33,181 nucleotides of DNA from Chthonomonas sp. UBA2387 (GCA_002343445.1 DDSP01000022.1:18369-51549), one strand, 5' to 3'; positions 1-9,232 are shown, counted from the stretch's first letter. A program made the numbers and translations. Notes: generated from the sequence alone by a model not told the origin.

Positions 1-983
1 GTCTTCTGGGCGTCCTGATGGACGAAGATCTTGCCGTTGAACACGCCGCTGGCCCGGTCGCCAAGGATGCCCTTGTAGACCTCGAAGCTGTTGCAGTTGG
101 GTTGCGCGTGGTCGAGCCGCGTGTGCTGGTCGCTGACCTGCTCGCCCATGCCCACATACGCCCCATAAAGCCGGGTCTCGACGTTTTGGCCGTTCAGGTA
201 CACGTTCCAATCGTTGCGGGAAAGCTGCGCGCCGAAGCTGGCGCTGACCGTGTGATAGACGCTGTTCGCTTCCTGATGCCCCTCGATGGTCGCGATGTGG
301 AAGGCTTCGCTCGATTCCTGCTGCACCTTCACGTGCTCCAAGTGGGCGTTCTCTTCCACCTTGACCTCGAAAACGGGGTTGGCGAAGTAGACGCCCTCGC
401 CATAGTGGCTTTCCAGGATGAACGCCTCGCTGCCCCGCTCGGCCACGACGAGCACGCGGGGATTGGTGACGTAGGGCCGGTCGGCCGCACCGTTGACGAA
501 CCGGAGGTGGATCGGCTTTTCGACCTGGGCATCCTTCGCGATGCGCACGACCACGCCATGCTCGAACACAGCGGTGTTCAGGGCGACGAAGGGGTGCTCG
601 GTCGGGCGGGCGTACTGGCCGAGATGCTCGCGCACGCCGGGGCAGTCGTTGGCAATGCATGCGGCGATGGGCTCGATGGTCACTCCCTCCGCGCCCTGCC
701 AGCGCACCAGGCGACCGTTCTCGAACGTGGCGCCCGCCTCGGACTCGGTGCCGTCCCAAGGGGAGGCCGGTGCGGCCTGCGGCGCATCAACGAACTCAAG
801 CTCTGCCAAGTCGCGCAGGTTGGTGTACTTCCACTCCTCGTGCTTGGAGGTGGGAATGCCGATGCGAAGGAACGCGGCGCGTCCCTCGTCGCGCAACCGC
901 TGCAGCCACTCGGGCCCGCCGGGCGCGGATTCGAGCAGGCGGGCGAGCTTCGGTCCTTCGGTGGTCATCAGGTTCGCCATCAT
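1..983 (-). CDS. sufD: Fe-S cluster assembly protein SufD, C-terminus cut by window edge
   Basis: SufD is part of the SufBCD scaffold that builds Fe-S clusters in the cytosol; it pairs with SufB and is driven by the SufC ATPase. The minus-strand frame opens at ATG 983 and stays open to the left edge (327 codons seen). Visible family marks are the N-terminal TSKHEEWKYT segment (Pro/Glu/Trp-Tyr-Thr motif of SufB/SufD) at about residues 45-55 and the SufD core NGKIFVHQDAQK at the very edge, where family members continue into the C-terminal beta-helix. The start lies 2 nt behind the sufC stop, so the two are co-transcribed and probably coupled. An alternative ATG is the next codon (980). No SufB is seen in the window; it may lie beyond the edge or elsewhere. 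Confidence 0.93.
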   Translation of the reverse strand, partial: MMANLMTTEGPKLARLLESAPGGPEWLQRLRDEGRAAFLRIGIPTSKHEEWKYTNLRDLAELEFVDAPQAAPASPWDGTESEAGATFENGRLVRWQGAEGVTIEPIAACIANDCPGVREHLGQYARPTEHPFVALNTAVFEHGVVVRIAKDAQVEKPIHLRFVNGAADRPYVTNPRVLVVAERGSEAFILESHYGEGVYFANPVFEVKVEENAHLEHVKVQQESSEAFHIATIEGHQEANSVYHTVSASFGAQLSRNDWNVYLNGQNVETRLYGAYVGMGEQVSDQHTRLDHAQPNCNSFEVYKGILGDRASGVFNGKIFVHQDAQK

Positions 984-985
984 GC

Positions 986-1744
<759 letters not shown>

Positions 1745-1803
1745 GGTGAACGTTTGGATTCTACGGGAGCCGCGCGGGATCGTCTGCGCCTGGTCCCGAA
1801 GAA

Positions 1804-1823
1804 TCATGACGATTATGTCATGA
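1804..1823. promoter_or_regulatory. Perfect dyad TCATGAC-N6-GTCATGA, probable operator of sufCD
   Basis: A perfect 7-bp inverted repeat with a 6-bp spacer lies in the 133-nt divergent gap between sufC and the dinB-like gene. On the minus strand its centre reads CATAAT (1817-1812), a possible -10 box for sufC with a leader of about 60 nt. An operator over the -10 box is the usual place for a repressor. Suf operons in other bacteria are controlled by Fe-S sensing repressors (SufR, IscR, RirA), but this dyad does not match their known sites closely, so the regulator is unknown. No good -35 box is seen. Confidence 0.55.
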
Positions 1824-1877
1824 ATGTCCTCGCGACGGTCGGGGCTTCGTTCTCGGGGAGCGGTCATACTGGCAAGC

Positions 1878-2342
1878 ATGACCGCCGTCGCGTTGCTCGT
1901 CCGCCAGATTCAAAGGGGCCAGGAAGGCTTCCTCCGCATGGTCAACCTCGTGCCCGAAGACAAGCTCGATTGGCAGCCCGACCCGAAGCTTCGGTCGGCG
2001 CTCGATCAATACCAAGAGGTCGCCACGATCCTCGACTTCACGTGGGACGTGTTCGATCGTCGCGAACTCAAGTTCGAAGCCGAGGACTTTCAGCGGTACA
2101 TGGCGCACAGCAAGACGTTCACGACGCGCGAGGCGTGCGAGGCCGAGTTCCGCCGGACCACCGAAGAACTGATCGCCCGCGTCCGCGCCCTGAGCGACGC
2201 CGACCTCGACGACGAGGTCAAGATGCCCTTCCCCGGCGAGTACCGACTCTGCGACACCATCCAGTACCACGTGTGGAACATGGCCTACCACGAGGGCCAG
2301 ATCGCGGCCATTCTCCAACGTCTCGGCGTTGACCCGATGTGA
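1878..2342 (+). CDS. DinB-like (YfiT/DinB superfamily) four-helix protein
   Basis: A 154-aa protein resembling the DinB/YfiT four-helix-bundle superfamily, cytosolic proteins that often bind a metal and are linked to thiol transfer or stress responses; the substrate is unknown. The fold is suggested by the amphipathic pattern and the C-terminal YHVWNMAYHEGQIAAIL helix with two histidines spaced as in the family metal site. The usual first histidine seems absent from the N-terminal helix (ILDFTWDVFDR), so metal binding is uncertain. The frame is open from 1824, but ATG 1878 matches the family start (TAVALLVRQIQRGQE) and has CATACT 7 nt upstream, a possible leaderless promoter. It is followed at 32 nt by the WD40 gene. 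Confidence 0.8.
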   Translation: MTAVALLVRQIQRGQEGFLRMVNLVPEDKLDWQPDPKLRSALDQYQEVATILDFTWDVFDRRELKFEAEDFQRYMAHSKTFTTREACEAEFRRTTEELIARVRALSDADLDDEVKMPFPGEYRLCDTIQYHVWNMAYHEGQIAAILQRLGVDPM

Positions 2343-2374
2343 ACGCCAGCCCATTAACCTGGAGGACGCGCCCC

Positions 2375-3322
2375 ATGAACGCCAAACCCTGCTCTTTCAC
2401 TCTCTCGGTCCTCATTGGCTTGGCCACCGCTCTGGGCCAGGCCCAGCTTGCGTCGTTCTCGCCCGATGGCGCCCAACTCGCCGTAGCGCACAGCGACAAG
2501 GTCGTGGTGTTCGACGCGGCTTCAGGCAAGGCCTTGAAGACCCTGTCCGGGCATCGGGATCCCGTTCAATGTGTGGCCTTCGCCAAAGATGGCAAGACCC
2601 TGGCGTCGGGCTCGTACGACGGAACGGTGCGCTTGTGGAACCCCGCCAACGGCAGGATGATTCGCGAGATCAAAGTGCCCGGCGACGGCATCACCGATTC
2701 GAGCATCGCTGCCGTGTGCTTCTCTCCGGACGGCAAATCCCTCGCGGCAGGCTCGCTGGAGGCCATCTTCTTGTTCCGAGTCGAAAGCGGCCAAAGCCTT
2801 GCGAAGCTCGAGGGGCATGCGCAGCAAGTCACCAGTCTGTCATTCTCCAACAATGGGAAGCTCTTGGCTTCAGGATCGGCGGACGGAACCGCCCAGATCT
2901 GGGTTGTCGAAAGGGGCTGGTCGCAACTGACTTTCAAGCCCGACCGGACTTGGTCGGTGTCGTTTTCGCCCGACGGCGAATCGCTGCTCACGGGTTCTGA
3001 AGCAGGCGCTGTGATTTGGAGCGTGGCGGACGGCTCGCAGTCGAGAGTTCTCGTCAAAGATCACTCGGTAAGGTCGGCCCAATACAGTGCGATCGGCAAG
3101 TCGGTCGCAACCCTTTCCGAAGGAATCGCCTCGGTCTTGAGCCCGACGGGCACCCCGATGGGGAAGTTCGGCAAGGCGAGCGAGGACTTTGGGGCGCGTC
3201 TCCAGTTCGTGGCCTTGTCTCCATCGGGTGACCTTGTGGCGACGGTGGCCCCTGAACTCGCGGAGATTTGGACCGTGGCCACTGGAAAGAAACGAGCAAC
3301 CCTGCGGCTTCCCAAGGCGTAG
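2375..3322 (+). CDS. Exported WD40 beta-propeller protein
   Basis: 315-aa protein with a Sec-type signal peptide (about residues 1-22, ending ALGQAQ) followed by repeated WD40 blades. Blade marks are repeated FSPDG and ASGS(Y/A)DGT turns and closing strands such as TVRLWNPANG, TAQIWVVERG and AEIWTVATGK; about seven blades fit the length, so the whole mature protein is one propeller. Such propellers are binding scaffolds; the partner is unknown and it should act outside the cytoplasmic membrane. I chose ATG 2375 over upstream in-frame 2339 because GGAGG (2361-2365) sits 9 nt before it and the signal peptide begins there. It lies between the dinB-like and cupin genes on the same strand, with short gaps. 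Confidence 0.85.
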   Translation: MNAKPCSFTLSVLIGLATALGQAQLASFSPDGAQLAVAHSDKVVVFDAASGKALKTLSGHRDPVQCVAFAKDGKTLASGSYDGTVRLWNPANGRMIREIKVPGDGITDSSIAAVCFSPDGKSLAAGSLEAIFLFRVESGQSLAKLEGHAQQVTSLSFSNNGKLLASGSADGTAQIWVVERGWSQLTFKPDRTWSVSFSPDGESLLTGSEAGAVIWSVADGSQSRVLVKDHSVRSAQYSAIGKSVATLSEGIASVLSPTGTPMGKFGKASEDFGARLQFVALSPSGDLVATVAPELAEIWTVATGKKRATLRLPKA

Positions 3323-3337
3323 CCAACACACGAGCCC

Positions 3338-3775
3338 ATGATCCTCCGACACGCGAAAGACTGCACTTGGGATGGGGTCCCGGTCTTGCCTTACAAGGAA
3401 GATGGGACGATCTTCAAGAGCGTGACGCGCCAGGTCCTCTTCGATGGCACCGGCGACCTGCCCGTCCAATTCCGCTACTTCGAAGTGGGGCCCGGGGGGC
3501 ATTCCACACTCGAACGGCATCAGCACCAGCATGCCGTGATGGTGATTCGGGGCAGCGGGCGCGTGCTCGTGGGCGATACGGTGCACGAGATCGGGATGCG
3601 CGACGTGGTCCACATCCCGCCGATGACGTGGCACCAGTTCCGCGCGCCCGAAGATGGGCCACTGGGCTTCTTGTGCGTGGTCGCCGCCGACCGCGACCGC
3701 CCGCAACGGCCCGATGAGTCCGTCTTGGCCGAACTGCGAACAAGGCCCGAGATTGCCGAGTTCATCCGAGTGTGA
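3338..3775 (+). CDS. Single-domain cupin protein
   Basis: 145-aa small cupin, a beta-barrel fold used by metal-dependent dioxygenases, isomerases and sugar binders. Cupin motif 1 is seen as GGHSTLERHQHQH (residues 53-65, candidate metal ligands His55, His61, His63), followed by a Gly-rich turn VIRGSGRV; motif 2 is around IPPMTWHQF with His99. The glutamate usual in motif 1 is not at its normal place, so the ligand set differs from the textbook one. No substrate can be assigned. The gene starts 15 nt after the WD40 stop and is probably in the same transcript; its own ribosome binding site is not evident. Confidence 0.88.
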   Translation: MILRHAKDCTWDGVPVLPYKEDGTIFKSVTRQVLFDGTGDLPVQFRYFEVGPGGHSTLERHQHQHAVMVIRGSGRVLVGDTVHEIGMRDVVHIPPMTWHQFRAPEDGPLGFLCVVAADRDRPQRPDESVLAELRTRPEIAEFIRV

Positions 3776-3838
3776 ACCCCCATACGGGCCCTGAGGCCGA
3801 TGCCCAGCACCGCAGCCACATCCCACTCGAGGCCGTGC

Positions 3839-3883
3839 TTGACACTAAGCTGTTTCTTTGTTACACTCATGAGATGCTATACT
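3839..3883 (+). promoter_or_regulatory. Strong sigma-70-type promoter before the 3946 gene
   Basis: TTGACA (3839-3844), a 17-bp spacer, then TACACT (3862-3867) form a near-consensus vegetative promoter, the best -35/-10 pair I saw in this window. A second -10-like TATACT follows at 3878-3883. The transcript would start near 3874, giving a leader of about 70 nt before the exported 403-aa protein. Confidence 0.7.
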
Positions 3884-3945
3884 CAAGTAGATCTCTCACC
3901 GGCATCCGCAAACCTTACGATGGCGGCAAGAGGAAGAGGCTCGTG

Positions 3946-5157
3946 ATGCGATGGGCTGTTCTGTGTCTGGCAACGTGCCTTGCTGCAATCAGCCCGGGGC
4001 AGCCCGCCGATCCCGAGTTGGACAAGCGTATAGCCGCGTGGGAGAAGTACCTGGCCGAAGCCCTCGCAAATGCGAAGACCTCGATCATCGTGGACGTGGA
4101 CACGCGAACGACGCCTCCGCCGGCGCTCCAAGGCTTAGAGGGGGTCCACGAGCGGAATCTGGTTGAAGGCCTGGCATCCGTCACAAACCGTGAGTTGGTC
4201 GAAGGAAGCCACGGGGTTGCGTTCAAGCGTGCGTGGCCGACGGGCGTCAGGCCGTGGGACTCAACGACTGCGATTCTGGAATGGCTGACCGGAAAGGGTG
4301 CCCAGTATCTCGACCGACTGGGGGGAGACGGCATGGCCTTCTCTGAACTGGATTCTGCGTCTCAGAAGCTGTTGTTGGCAAACGCGGGCAACTCTGGAGT
4401 GGTGTCCGCCATCCTCAGGCATGACTTTGTTCACGTCAAGGTTCGAGCGAACCCCCATGTCGAGTACACGGACACAACGGGCGCGCGAAGGATAGCGGGC
4501 ATGTTCTATGACAACGACCATCCTCAACAACGCGCCAGACTTGACGCCGTATACTCCAGCTACAAGCCACCAAGGCCTTCTGCACCGAAGAACTTGCCAG
4601 CTCCTGTGGGCGAGATTCGCTTCAGCCCTGGGAAGTTGTTCACCGTCAACGAGTTGAGTCGGGAACTGCGAACAAAACACCAGGTGCGCATTCAGTACGA
4701 TGCCCGGCTCGGCGAATCCCATCTCTTCGTGCAGGGGATGTTCTCGGGCGAATCGATCATAGACGTGCTTCGAGCGGTGTTGACCACCCAGGAGCCGAGC
4801 CTACTGAAGAGCCCGCCAGACGTCAACAAGATTCTTGGGGACCTGTTTAGCAACCCCGCGCTCGCAGGCCTGGCGCAGCATCGCTTCGGCGGCGATATGG
4901 ACGCCCTGGACCCCCATCTGTTTGTCAGGGGCGAGACAGCGAACCTCGGCGATTTGGCGCGAATGAGCCCTTGGATCAAGGGATGGGCCCAGCAGGTTGG
5001 CCTTTCGCTGGACAGCTCCGTTCGGCTCAGGGCAGGCTTGAGCGTCAGCCTTTGGGCGGCGGGCTCAACGATCCTCCACATAGACGAGCAAGGAATCAAG
5101 CACACCATCCGCAACACAGGCGGCATCGGTATTCCGCCAGCCCCGGGCGGCCAGTGA
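3946..5157 (+). CDS. Exported 403-aa protein of unknown function, secretin-N/STN-like segment
   Basis: Not recognised as a named family. The start at ATG 3946 is set by a signal peptide (MRWAVLCLATCLAAISPGQP) and an AGGAAGAGG ribosome binding site at 3931-3939; the frame is open from 3772 but that part precedes the promoter. A stretch around residues 210-275 (FTVNELSRELRTKHQVRIQY, then FVQGMFSGESIIDVLRAVL) has the strand-helix-strand pattern of secretin N-domains or STN domains, where short modules pack at an outer-membrane pore. This is inference from pattern only. There is no predicted barrel or second membrane segment, and the C-terminus is Gly/Pro rich. It has its own strong promoter, so it is probably monocistronic, between the cupin and metY. 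Confidence 0.7.
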   Translation: MRWAVLCLATCLAAISPGQPADPELDKRIAAWEKYLAEALANAKTSIIVDVDTRTTPPPALQGLEGVHERNLVEGLASVTNRELVEGSHGVAFKRAWPTGVRPWDSTTAILEWLTGKGAQYLDRLGGDGMAFSELDSASQKLLLANAGNSGVVSAILRHDFVHVKVRANPHVEYTDTTGARRIAGMFYDNDHPQQRARLDAVYSSYKPPRPSAPKNLPAPVGEIRFSPGKLFTVNELSRELRTKHQVRIQYDARLGESHLFVQGMFSGESIIDVLRAVLTTQEPSLLKSPPDVNKILGDLFSNPALAGLAQHRFGGDMDALDPHLFVRGETANLGDLARMSPWIKGWAQQVGLSLDSSVRLRAGLSVSLWAAGSTILHIDEQGIKHTIRNTGGIGIPPAPGGQ

Positions 5158-5165
5158 GGCCTCCC
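5145..5165 (+). terminator. Stem-loop over the stop codon of the 403-aa gene
   Basis: GGGCGGCC-AGTGA-GGCCTCCC forms an eight-step stem with one C/T mismatch; the loop holds the TGA stop. No U-run follows, so it is at best a weak or factor-assisted terminator. Confidence 0.35.
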
Positions 5166-5213
5166 ACCATGGCCGTCAGCGCGAGGTCCCGTCAGGCAAC
5201 CCAACCCTCTTGA

Positions 5214-5219
5214 CATAAT
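5214..5219 (+). promoter_or_regulatory. -10 box (CATAAT) 7 nt before metY ATG
   Basis: CATAAT followed by 7 nt and the start codon. Transcription would begin at or next to the ATG, giving a leaderless or near-leaderless mRNA. The intervening GGGGGG could also act as a very close ribosome binding site. Confidence 0.45.
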
Positions 5220-5226
5220 CGGGGGG

Positions 5227-6513
5227 ATGTCCAGGACTTTCGGCTTCGAGACCCGCATGCTGCACGCGGGACAGATTCCCGACCCGCACGTCGGCGCGCG
5301 CGCCACGCCCATCTATCAGACCACGTCCTACGTGTTCGACGACGTCGAGCACGCCGCCCATCTGTTCGAACTCAAGCAGTACGGCAACATCTATACGCGC
5401 ATCAGCAACCCCACCACCGCCGTGTTCGAGGAGCGAGTCGCCTCGTTGGAAGGCGGGACCGGCGCCGTCGCACTCGCCAGCGGCATGGCCGCCGAGTTCG
5501 GCGCGATCATGACGCTCTGCTCCCCCGGCGACCACCTGGTCGCGTCGAGCCAGCTTTACGGTGGCAGCATGACCATGCTCGCGCACACGACCAAGAAGCT
5601 GGGCCTCGAAGTCACGTTCGTGGACCCTTCCGACCTCGATGCGTGGGAGGCGGCCGTCCGGCCCAACACGAAACTCCTGTTCGTCGAGACCATCGGCAAC
5701 CCCCTGGGCGCCATCGCCGACCTCGAGGCGCTGGGCAAGCTCGCCGCAGCCAAGGGCGTGCCCCTGATGGTGGATTCCACGTTCGCCACGCCGTACCTCT
5801 GTCGCCCCATCGAGTGGGGTGCGACGCTGGTCGTCCATTCCGCCACCAAGTTCATCGGCGGCCACGGCACAAGCATCGGCGGCGTGGTCGTGGACTCGGG
5901 CGAGTTCGACTTCTCGACGTTCCCCACCATCGCCGACCCCTCGCCGAGCTACCACGGGCTGCGTTTCTACGACACGTTCGGCCATTACGGGTTCTTGGTC
6001 AAGCTGCGCGCGGAGACGCTTCGCGACACCGGCGCGTGCCTCTCGCCCACCAACGCGTTCATGCTGCTGCAGGGTCTGGAGACTCTGTCGGTGCGCATGG
6101 ATCGGCATGTGGCGAACGCCCAAGCCGTGGCCGAGTTCCTTGAAGCACACCCGAAGGTCTCGCGGGTCCATTACGCGGGCCTTGCCAGCCACCCGCACCA
6201 CGCCTTGGCCAAGAAGTACCTGCCGAAGGGTCCCGGCGCCGTTCTCTCGTTCGAGTTGGCGGCCCCTGCCGATCAAGCCCGAGCGGCCGGGAAGGCGTTC
6301 ATCGAATCGCTCCAGGTGTTTTCGCATCTGGCCAACGTGGGCGACGCGAAAAGCCTCGTCATCCACCCCGCTTCGACGACGCACCAGCAACTCTCCGACG
6401 AGGAGTTGGCGCAGGGTGGCATCACTCCGGGGATGGTACGGCTCTCGGTGGGCTTGGAAACGACCGACGACCTGCTCTGGGATTTGGACCAAGCCCTGGG
6501 CTCGATCGCGTAG
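5227..6513 (+). CDS. metY: O-acetylhomoserine sulfhydrylase (MetY-type)
   Basis: 428-aa PLP enzyme of the Cys/Met metabolism family; it makes homocysteine from O-acetylhomoserine and sulfide in the cytosol (direct sulfhydrylation route to methionine). The N-terminus FETRMLHAGQIPDPHVGARA and TSYVFDDVEHAAHLF, followed by YTRISNPT, are typical for MetY rather than MetB/MetC. The PLP lysine lies in HSATKFIGGHG near residue 208, and the family length is about 430. ATG 5227 is the only good start and has a CATAAT box 7 nt upstream. The gene is alone on its strand and converges with the M23 gene at a 7-bp gap. A related cystathionine synthase/lyase activity cannot be fully excluded. Confidence 0.93.
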   Translation: MSRTFGFETRMLHAGQIPDPHVGARATPIYQTTSYVFDDVEHAAHLFELKQYGNIYTRISNPTTAVFEERVASLEGGTGAVALASGMAAEFGAIMTLCSPGDHLVASSQLYGGSMTMLAHTTKKLGLEVTFVDPSDLDAWEAAVRPNTKLLFVETIGNPLGAIADLEALGKLAAAKGVPLMVDSTFATPYLCRPIEWGATLVVHSATKFIGGHGTSIGGVVVDSGEFDFSTFPTIADPSPSYHGLRFYDTFGHYGFLVKLRAETLRDTGACLSPTNAFMLLQGLETLSVRMDRHVANAQAVAEFLEAHPKVSRVHYAGLASHPHHALAKKYLPKGPGAVLSFELAAPADQARAAGKAFIESLQVFSHLANVGDAKSLVIHPASTTHQQLSDEELAQGGITPGMVRLSVGLETTDDLLWDLDQALGSIA

Positions 6514-6520
6514 CGCCAGT

Positions 6521-7642
6521 TCAGCCCAGATAGGAGGCCGGGTTGACCGGCTTGCCGTTCACCCGCACCTCGAAGTGCAGGTGCGGACCGGTGGAAAGCC
6601 CCGTCGAACCGACGAGGGCGATTCGCTGCCCCTGACGCACCTCTTGACCAGCGCTGACCAACAACCGCGAACAGTGGCCGTAAAGCGTGGAGATCTTGTC
6701 CCCGTGGTCGATGACGATGTAGTTGCCGTAACCGCTTCCGTAGGCCGCAAAGATCACCTTGCCGGCGCCAGCCGCGAAGATCGGCGAGCCCGACTTGGCA
6801 CCGATGTCGATCCCGTTGTGCATCCGGCTCTTTTTGAGGATCGGGTGGCGGCGCATCCCGTAGCCGCTCGTTTGCGGCCCCGCGGCCGGGCGAATGAAGC
6901 GGCCACTGAACTTGCGCGGAGAGGGCTTGCCCGTGGAATAGTAGGCCGCGATCTTCGATTGGATGCTCGCCGATTCGCGCTCCATCTGCTGCAGCGCGCG
7001 TTCCAGCTCGCGCTCCTGCGAGCTGAGCTGCGACAACACGCGCGACTTCTCCTGCCGCGCCCCGGCCAGCCTCTGCTGCTGGCTGGCCTGCTGCTCTTGG
7101 AGGCTGGCGATGCGCGAGACCAGCGCGTCGGCGCGGCGCTTGTCCTCGGCCGTCTTCTTCAGGAGAGCCTCGTACTCGGCGAAGATCTTCCGGTCGTGCC
7201 GAGCGACCCGTTCGAAGATGTACTTGCGCGAGGCCAACTCGCCGATGTCCCGCACACCAACCAGCGCCGTCACAGGCTGGGTCGAGCCTTGGCGGTACAT
7301 CCGAATCAGCCGTTCTCTCACCTGGACCGTCAGTTCGTCCAAGCGCTCGTTGGCCGCCACCAACTCCCGGCCGAGCGACCTCTGTTCGGCCCTCGTGGCC
7401 GAGAGTTTGGAGCGGGTGGTGTTCAGTTCCCGCTGAACCGACGCCAGTTGGTTGTCCACCTGGCGCAGGTCCACCCGCACTTCGCGCTTCTCTTCGCGCG
7501 TCTCGGCCAGCTTCCGGTTGGTCTGTTGCCGCTCTCGGGCCAGCCGGTTGAGCTGGTCCTGCAGCGCCTTCGCGTCGCCCCCGGATTGAGGAACCGCCGC
7601 GACCGCAACAAGCATGGCGAGAAGCGTCGTCCAACGTCTCAT
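6521..7642 (-). CDS. FtsEX-linked coiled-coil M23 peptidoglycan endopeptidase
   Basis: 373-aa exported protein: signal peptide (about residues 1-20, MRRWTTLLAMLVAVAAVPQS), long coiled coil (about 22-245, two helical blocks rich in Arg/Glu/Gln), and a C-terminal LytM/M23 domain (about 255-373). The zinc and catalytic residues are present: HNGID (His, Asp), LYGH, and GPHLHFE. It therefore should cut peptidoglycan cross-links, unlike the E. coli FtsEX partner EnvC, whose LytM domain is degenerate. The start codon overlaps the ftsX stop (ATGA), so it is translationally coupled to ftsX. The layout implies an FtsEX-gated hydrolase working in the envelope during division. Known family features are from EnvC-like proteins; gating here is inferred from position. 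Confidence 0.92.
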   Translation of the reverse strand: MRRWTTLLAMLVAVAAVPQSGGDAKALQDQLNRLARERQQTNRKLAETREEKREVRVDLRQVDNQLASVQRELNTTRSKLSATRAEQRSLGRELVAANERLDELTVQVRERLIRMYRQGSTQPVTALVGVRDIGELASRKYIFERVARHDRKIFAEYEALLKKTAEDKRRADALVSRIASLQEQQASQQQRLAGARQEKSRVLSQLSSQERELERALQQMERESASIQSKIAAYYSTGKPSPRKFSGRFIRPAAGPQTSGYGMRRHPILKKSRMHNGIDIGAKSGSPIFAAGAGKVIFAAYGSGYGNYIVIDHGDKISTLYGHCSRLLVSAGQEVRQGQRIALVGSTGLSTGPHLHFEVRVNGKPVNPASYLG

Positions 7643-8514
7643 GTCAGTTTCAGCGGCCTCCGTGCCGCGAGGAAAGAACACAGAAGTCCGTAAGAAGCGC
7701 CGATCAACATCAACCCGGCGATCACGCTGACCACGGGAAACGGCGTGGGTTCGGACGTGGCGAACAAGCCCTGCACGGTCATCGAGAACAGCCGATACAC
7801 CGCAAACAGCGCAGGCGTCGCCAGCAAACCGCCCAACGCCCCTTGGACGCATCCCTCGATCAGGAACGGGACGGCGATCGTGGCGTTGGTCGCGCCCACC
7901 AGTTGCATGATGCGGATTTCGCGCCGGCGCGCGTTCACAGCGTGACGGATCGCGATGTAGATCAGGATGCCCGTCGTGGGGACCAGCGTCACGAACAGAC
8001 CCGTCCCCAGCCAGCCCAAGAGACGAAGCGTCTGGCTGATGAACTCGTGTTCCTCACTCAAGTACTGTACGCCGTCGGGCTCGACATGTTCAAGTTTCGC
8101 CGCCTCGGCAGCCACGCTCTTGCTCTTGGAAAGGTCCGACAGCGTGACCTTCATCGCGTCGGGAAGCGGATTGCCAACGGCGGCCGGGGCATTCTGACCA
8201 AGTTCCTTCTGGAACTGCTCCCACGCGCGATCCTTCGGGATATGGACGACGAGCGCCACACCGTCAATCGCCCGCAACGCTTTGGCCGTCTCGTGAATGC
8301 CGCCCTGATCCACGCCTTCTTTGAGGAAGACACGCATCTCCATCTTGCTGGGCAACGAGCGAGCGTAGGAGTCCACGCGCCAGTAGGTGTAAGCCAAGCC
8401 GCCGACCAGAAAGAGCGCCACAGCGGACGTGGTCACGGCGGCGAAGGTCATCCATGTGTTCCTTCGCAGCGAAGCGAACGCCTCGCTCAGCAGGAATTCA
8501 AGCCGGTTGAGCAT
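7639..8514 (-). CDS. ftsX: Cell division membrane protein FtsX
   Basis: 291-aa integral membrane partner of FtsE; the complex transmits ATP hydrolysis across the membrane to a peptidoglycan hydrolase. Membrane segments are near residues 22-45, then after a periplasmic domain of about 120 residues there are three more (about 172-195, 222-245, 258-285), the 1+3 pattern of FtsX. The segment RRREIRIMQLVGAT between helices 2 and 3 is the conserved FtsX cytosolic loop. ATG 8514 lies inside the ftsE end (17-nt overlap) and the stop overlaps the M23 start, so three genes are tightly coupled. Confidence 0.95.
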   Translation of the reverse strand: MLNRLEFLLSEAFASLRRNTWMTFAAVTTSAVALFLVGGLAYTYWRVDSYARSLPSKMEMRVFLKEGVDQGGIHETAKALRAIDGVALVVHIPKDRAWEQFQKELGQNAPAAVGNPLPDAMKVTLSDLSKSKSVAAEAAKLEHVEPDGVQYLSEEHEFISQTLRLLGWLGTGLFVTLVPTTGILIYIAIRHAVNARRREIRIMQLVGATNATIAVPFLIEGCVQGALGGLLATPALFAVYRLFSMTVQGLFATSEPTPFPVVSVIAGLMLIGASYGLLCSFLAARRPLKLT

Positions 8515-9217
8515 CCATGCAACTCCGGTCGGAGACGATCTGTCCCGACTCCAAGGTTACCACGCGTCGGTTGACGCGCTTGATCACGGCTTCGTCATGG
8601 CTGGCGACCAGCACGGTGGTGCCGCGCAGGTTGAGTTGCTGGAGCAGTTCCATGATCTGCCAGCTCTGCTCGGCGTCGAGGTTGCCCGTGGGCTCGTCCG
8701 CCAGAAGCAGCGACGGGTTGTTGATCAAGGCGCGCCCGATGGCCGCACGCTGCTGCTCGCCTCCGCTGAGCTGGTGGGGGAACGAATCGGCTCGGTGACC
8801 GATGTTCACACGCTCCAGAATCTCGGGCACTTTTCGCCTGACTTCGCGTCGCGTCGCGCCGAGCGCGCGCATGGCGTACGCGACGTTTTCCCACACCTTC
8901 TTGGTCGGCAACAACGCGAAATCCTGCGGCACGATGCCCATCTCGCGGCGCAGGAACGGAATGTCCCGCGGCCGCAGGGTGCCGAGTTCGCGCCCCTGGA
9001 ACCAAACATGGCCCGCCGTCTCCTGCACTTCGCGGCTCAACAGCTTGAGAAGAGTGCTCTTGCCCGCCCCGGTTCGGCCCACAAAGAACACGAAATCGCC
9101 CCGGCTGATGGTCAGGTTGATGTCGCGCAGTCCAAAAACCCATTGGTTGAACTGCACCTCGACCTTGTCGTACACGATGTAAGGCGTGGCTTTGCGATCC
9201 GGCACGGGAGACCCCAT
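8498..9217 (-). CDS. ftsE: Cell division ATP-binding protein FtsE
   Basis: 239-aa ABC ATPase that powers FtsX. Walker A GRTGAGKS is near residues 48-55, the Q-loop is GIVPQDFALLPTKKVWENV (typical FtsE wording), signature LSGGEQQR, Walker B LLLADEPTGNLD and the H-switch VASHDEAV. The residues before the first strand (MGSPVPDRKATPYI) make it slightly longer than the common 220-230 aa. It starts 15 nt after the stop of the phosphohexomutase gene and overlaps ftsX by 17 nt, so mutase-ftsE-ftsX-M23 should be one transcript. Confidence 0.96.
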   Translation of the reverse strand: MGSPVPDRKATPYIVYDKVEVQFNQWVFGLRDINLTISRGDFVFFVGRTGAGKSTLLKLLSREVQETAGHVWFQGRELGTLRPRDIPFLRREMGIVPQDFALLPTKKVWENVAYAMRALGATRREVRRKVPEILERVNIGHRADSFPHQLSGGEQQRAAIGRALINNPSLLLADEPTGNLDAEQSWQIMELLQQLNLRGTTVLVASHDEAVIKRVNRRVVTLESGQIVSDRSCMDAQPA

Positions 9218-9232
9218 CGTACCTGTGGCGGG

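Noticed and set aside
5819..7693. 624-codon plus-strand frame across the end of metY and the M23 gene
   Set aside because: Crosses two convincing genes; Arg/Ser/Pro-rich composition typical of an off-frame reading.
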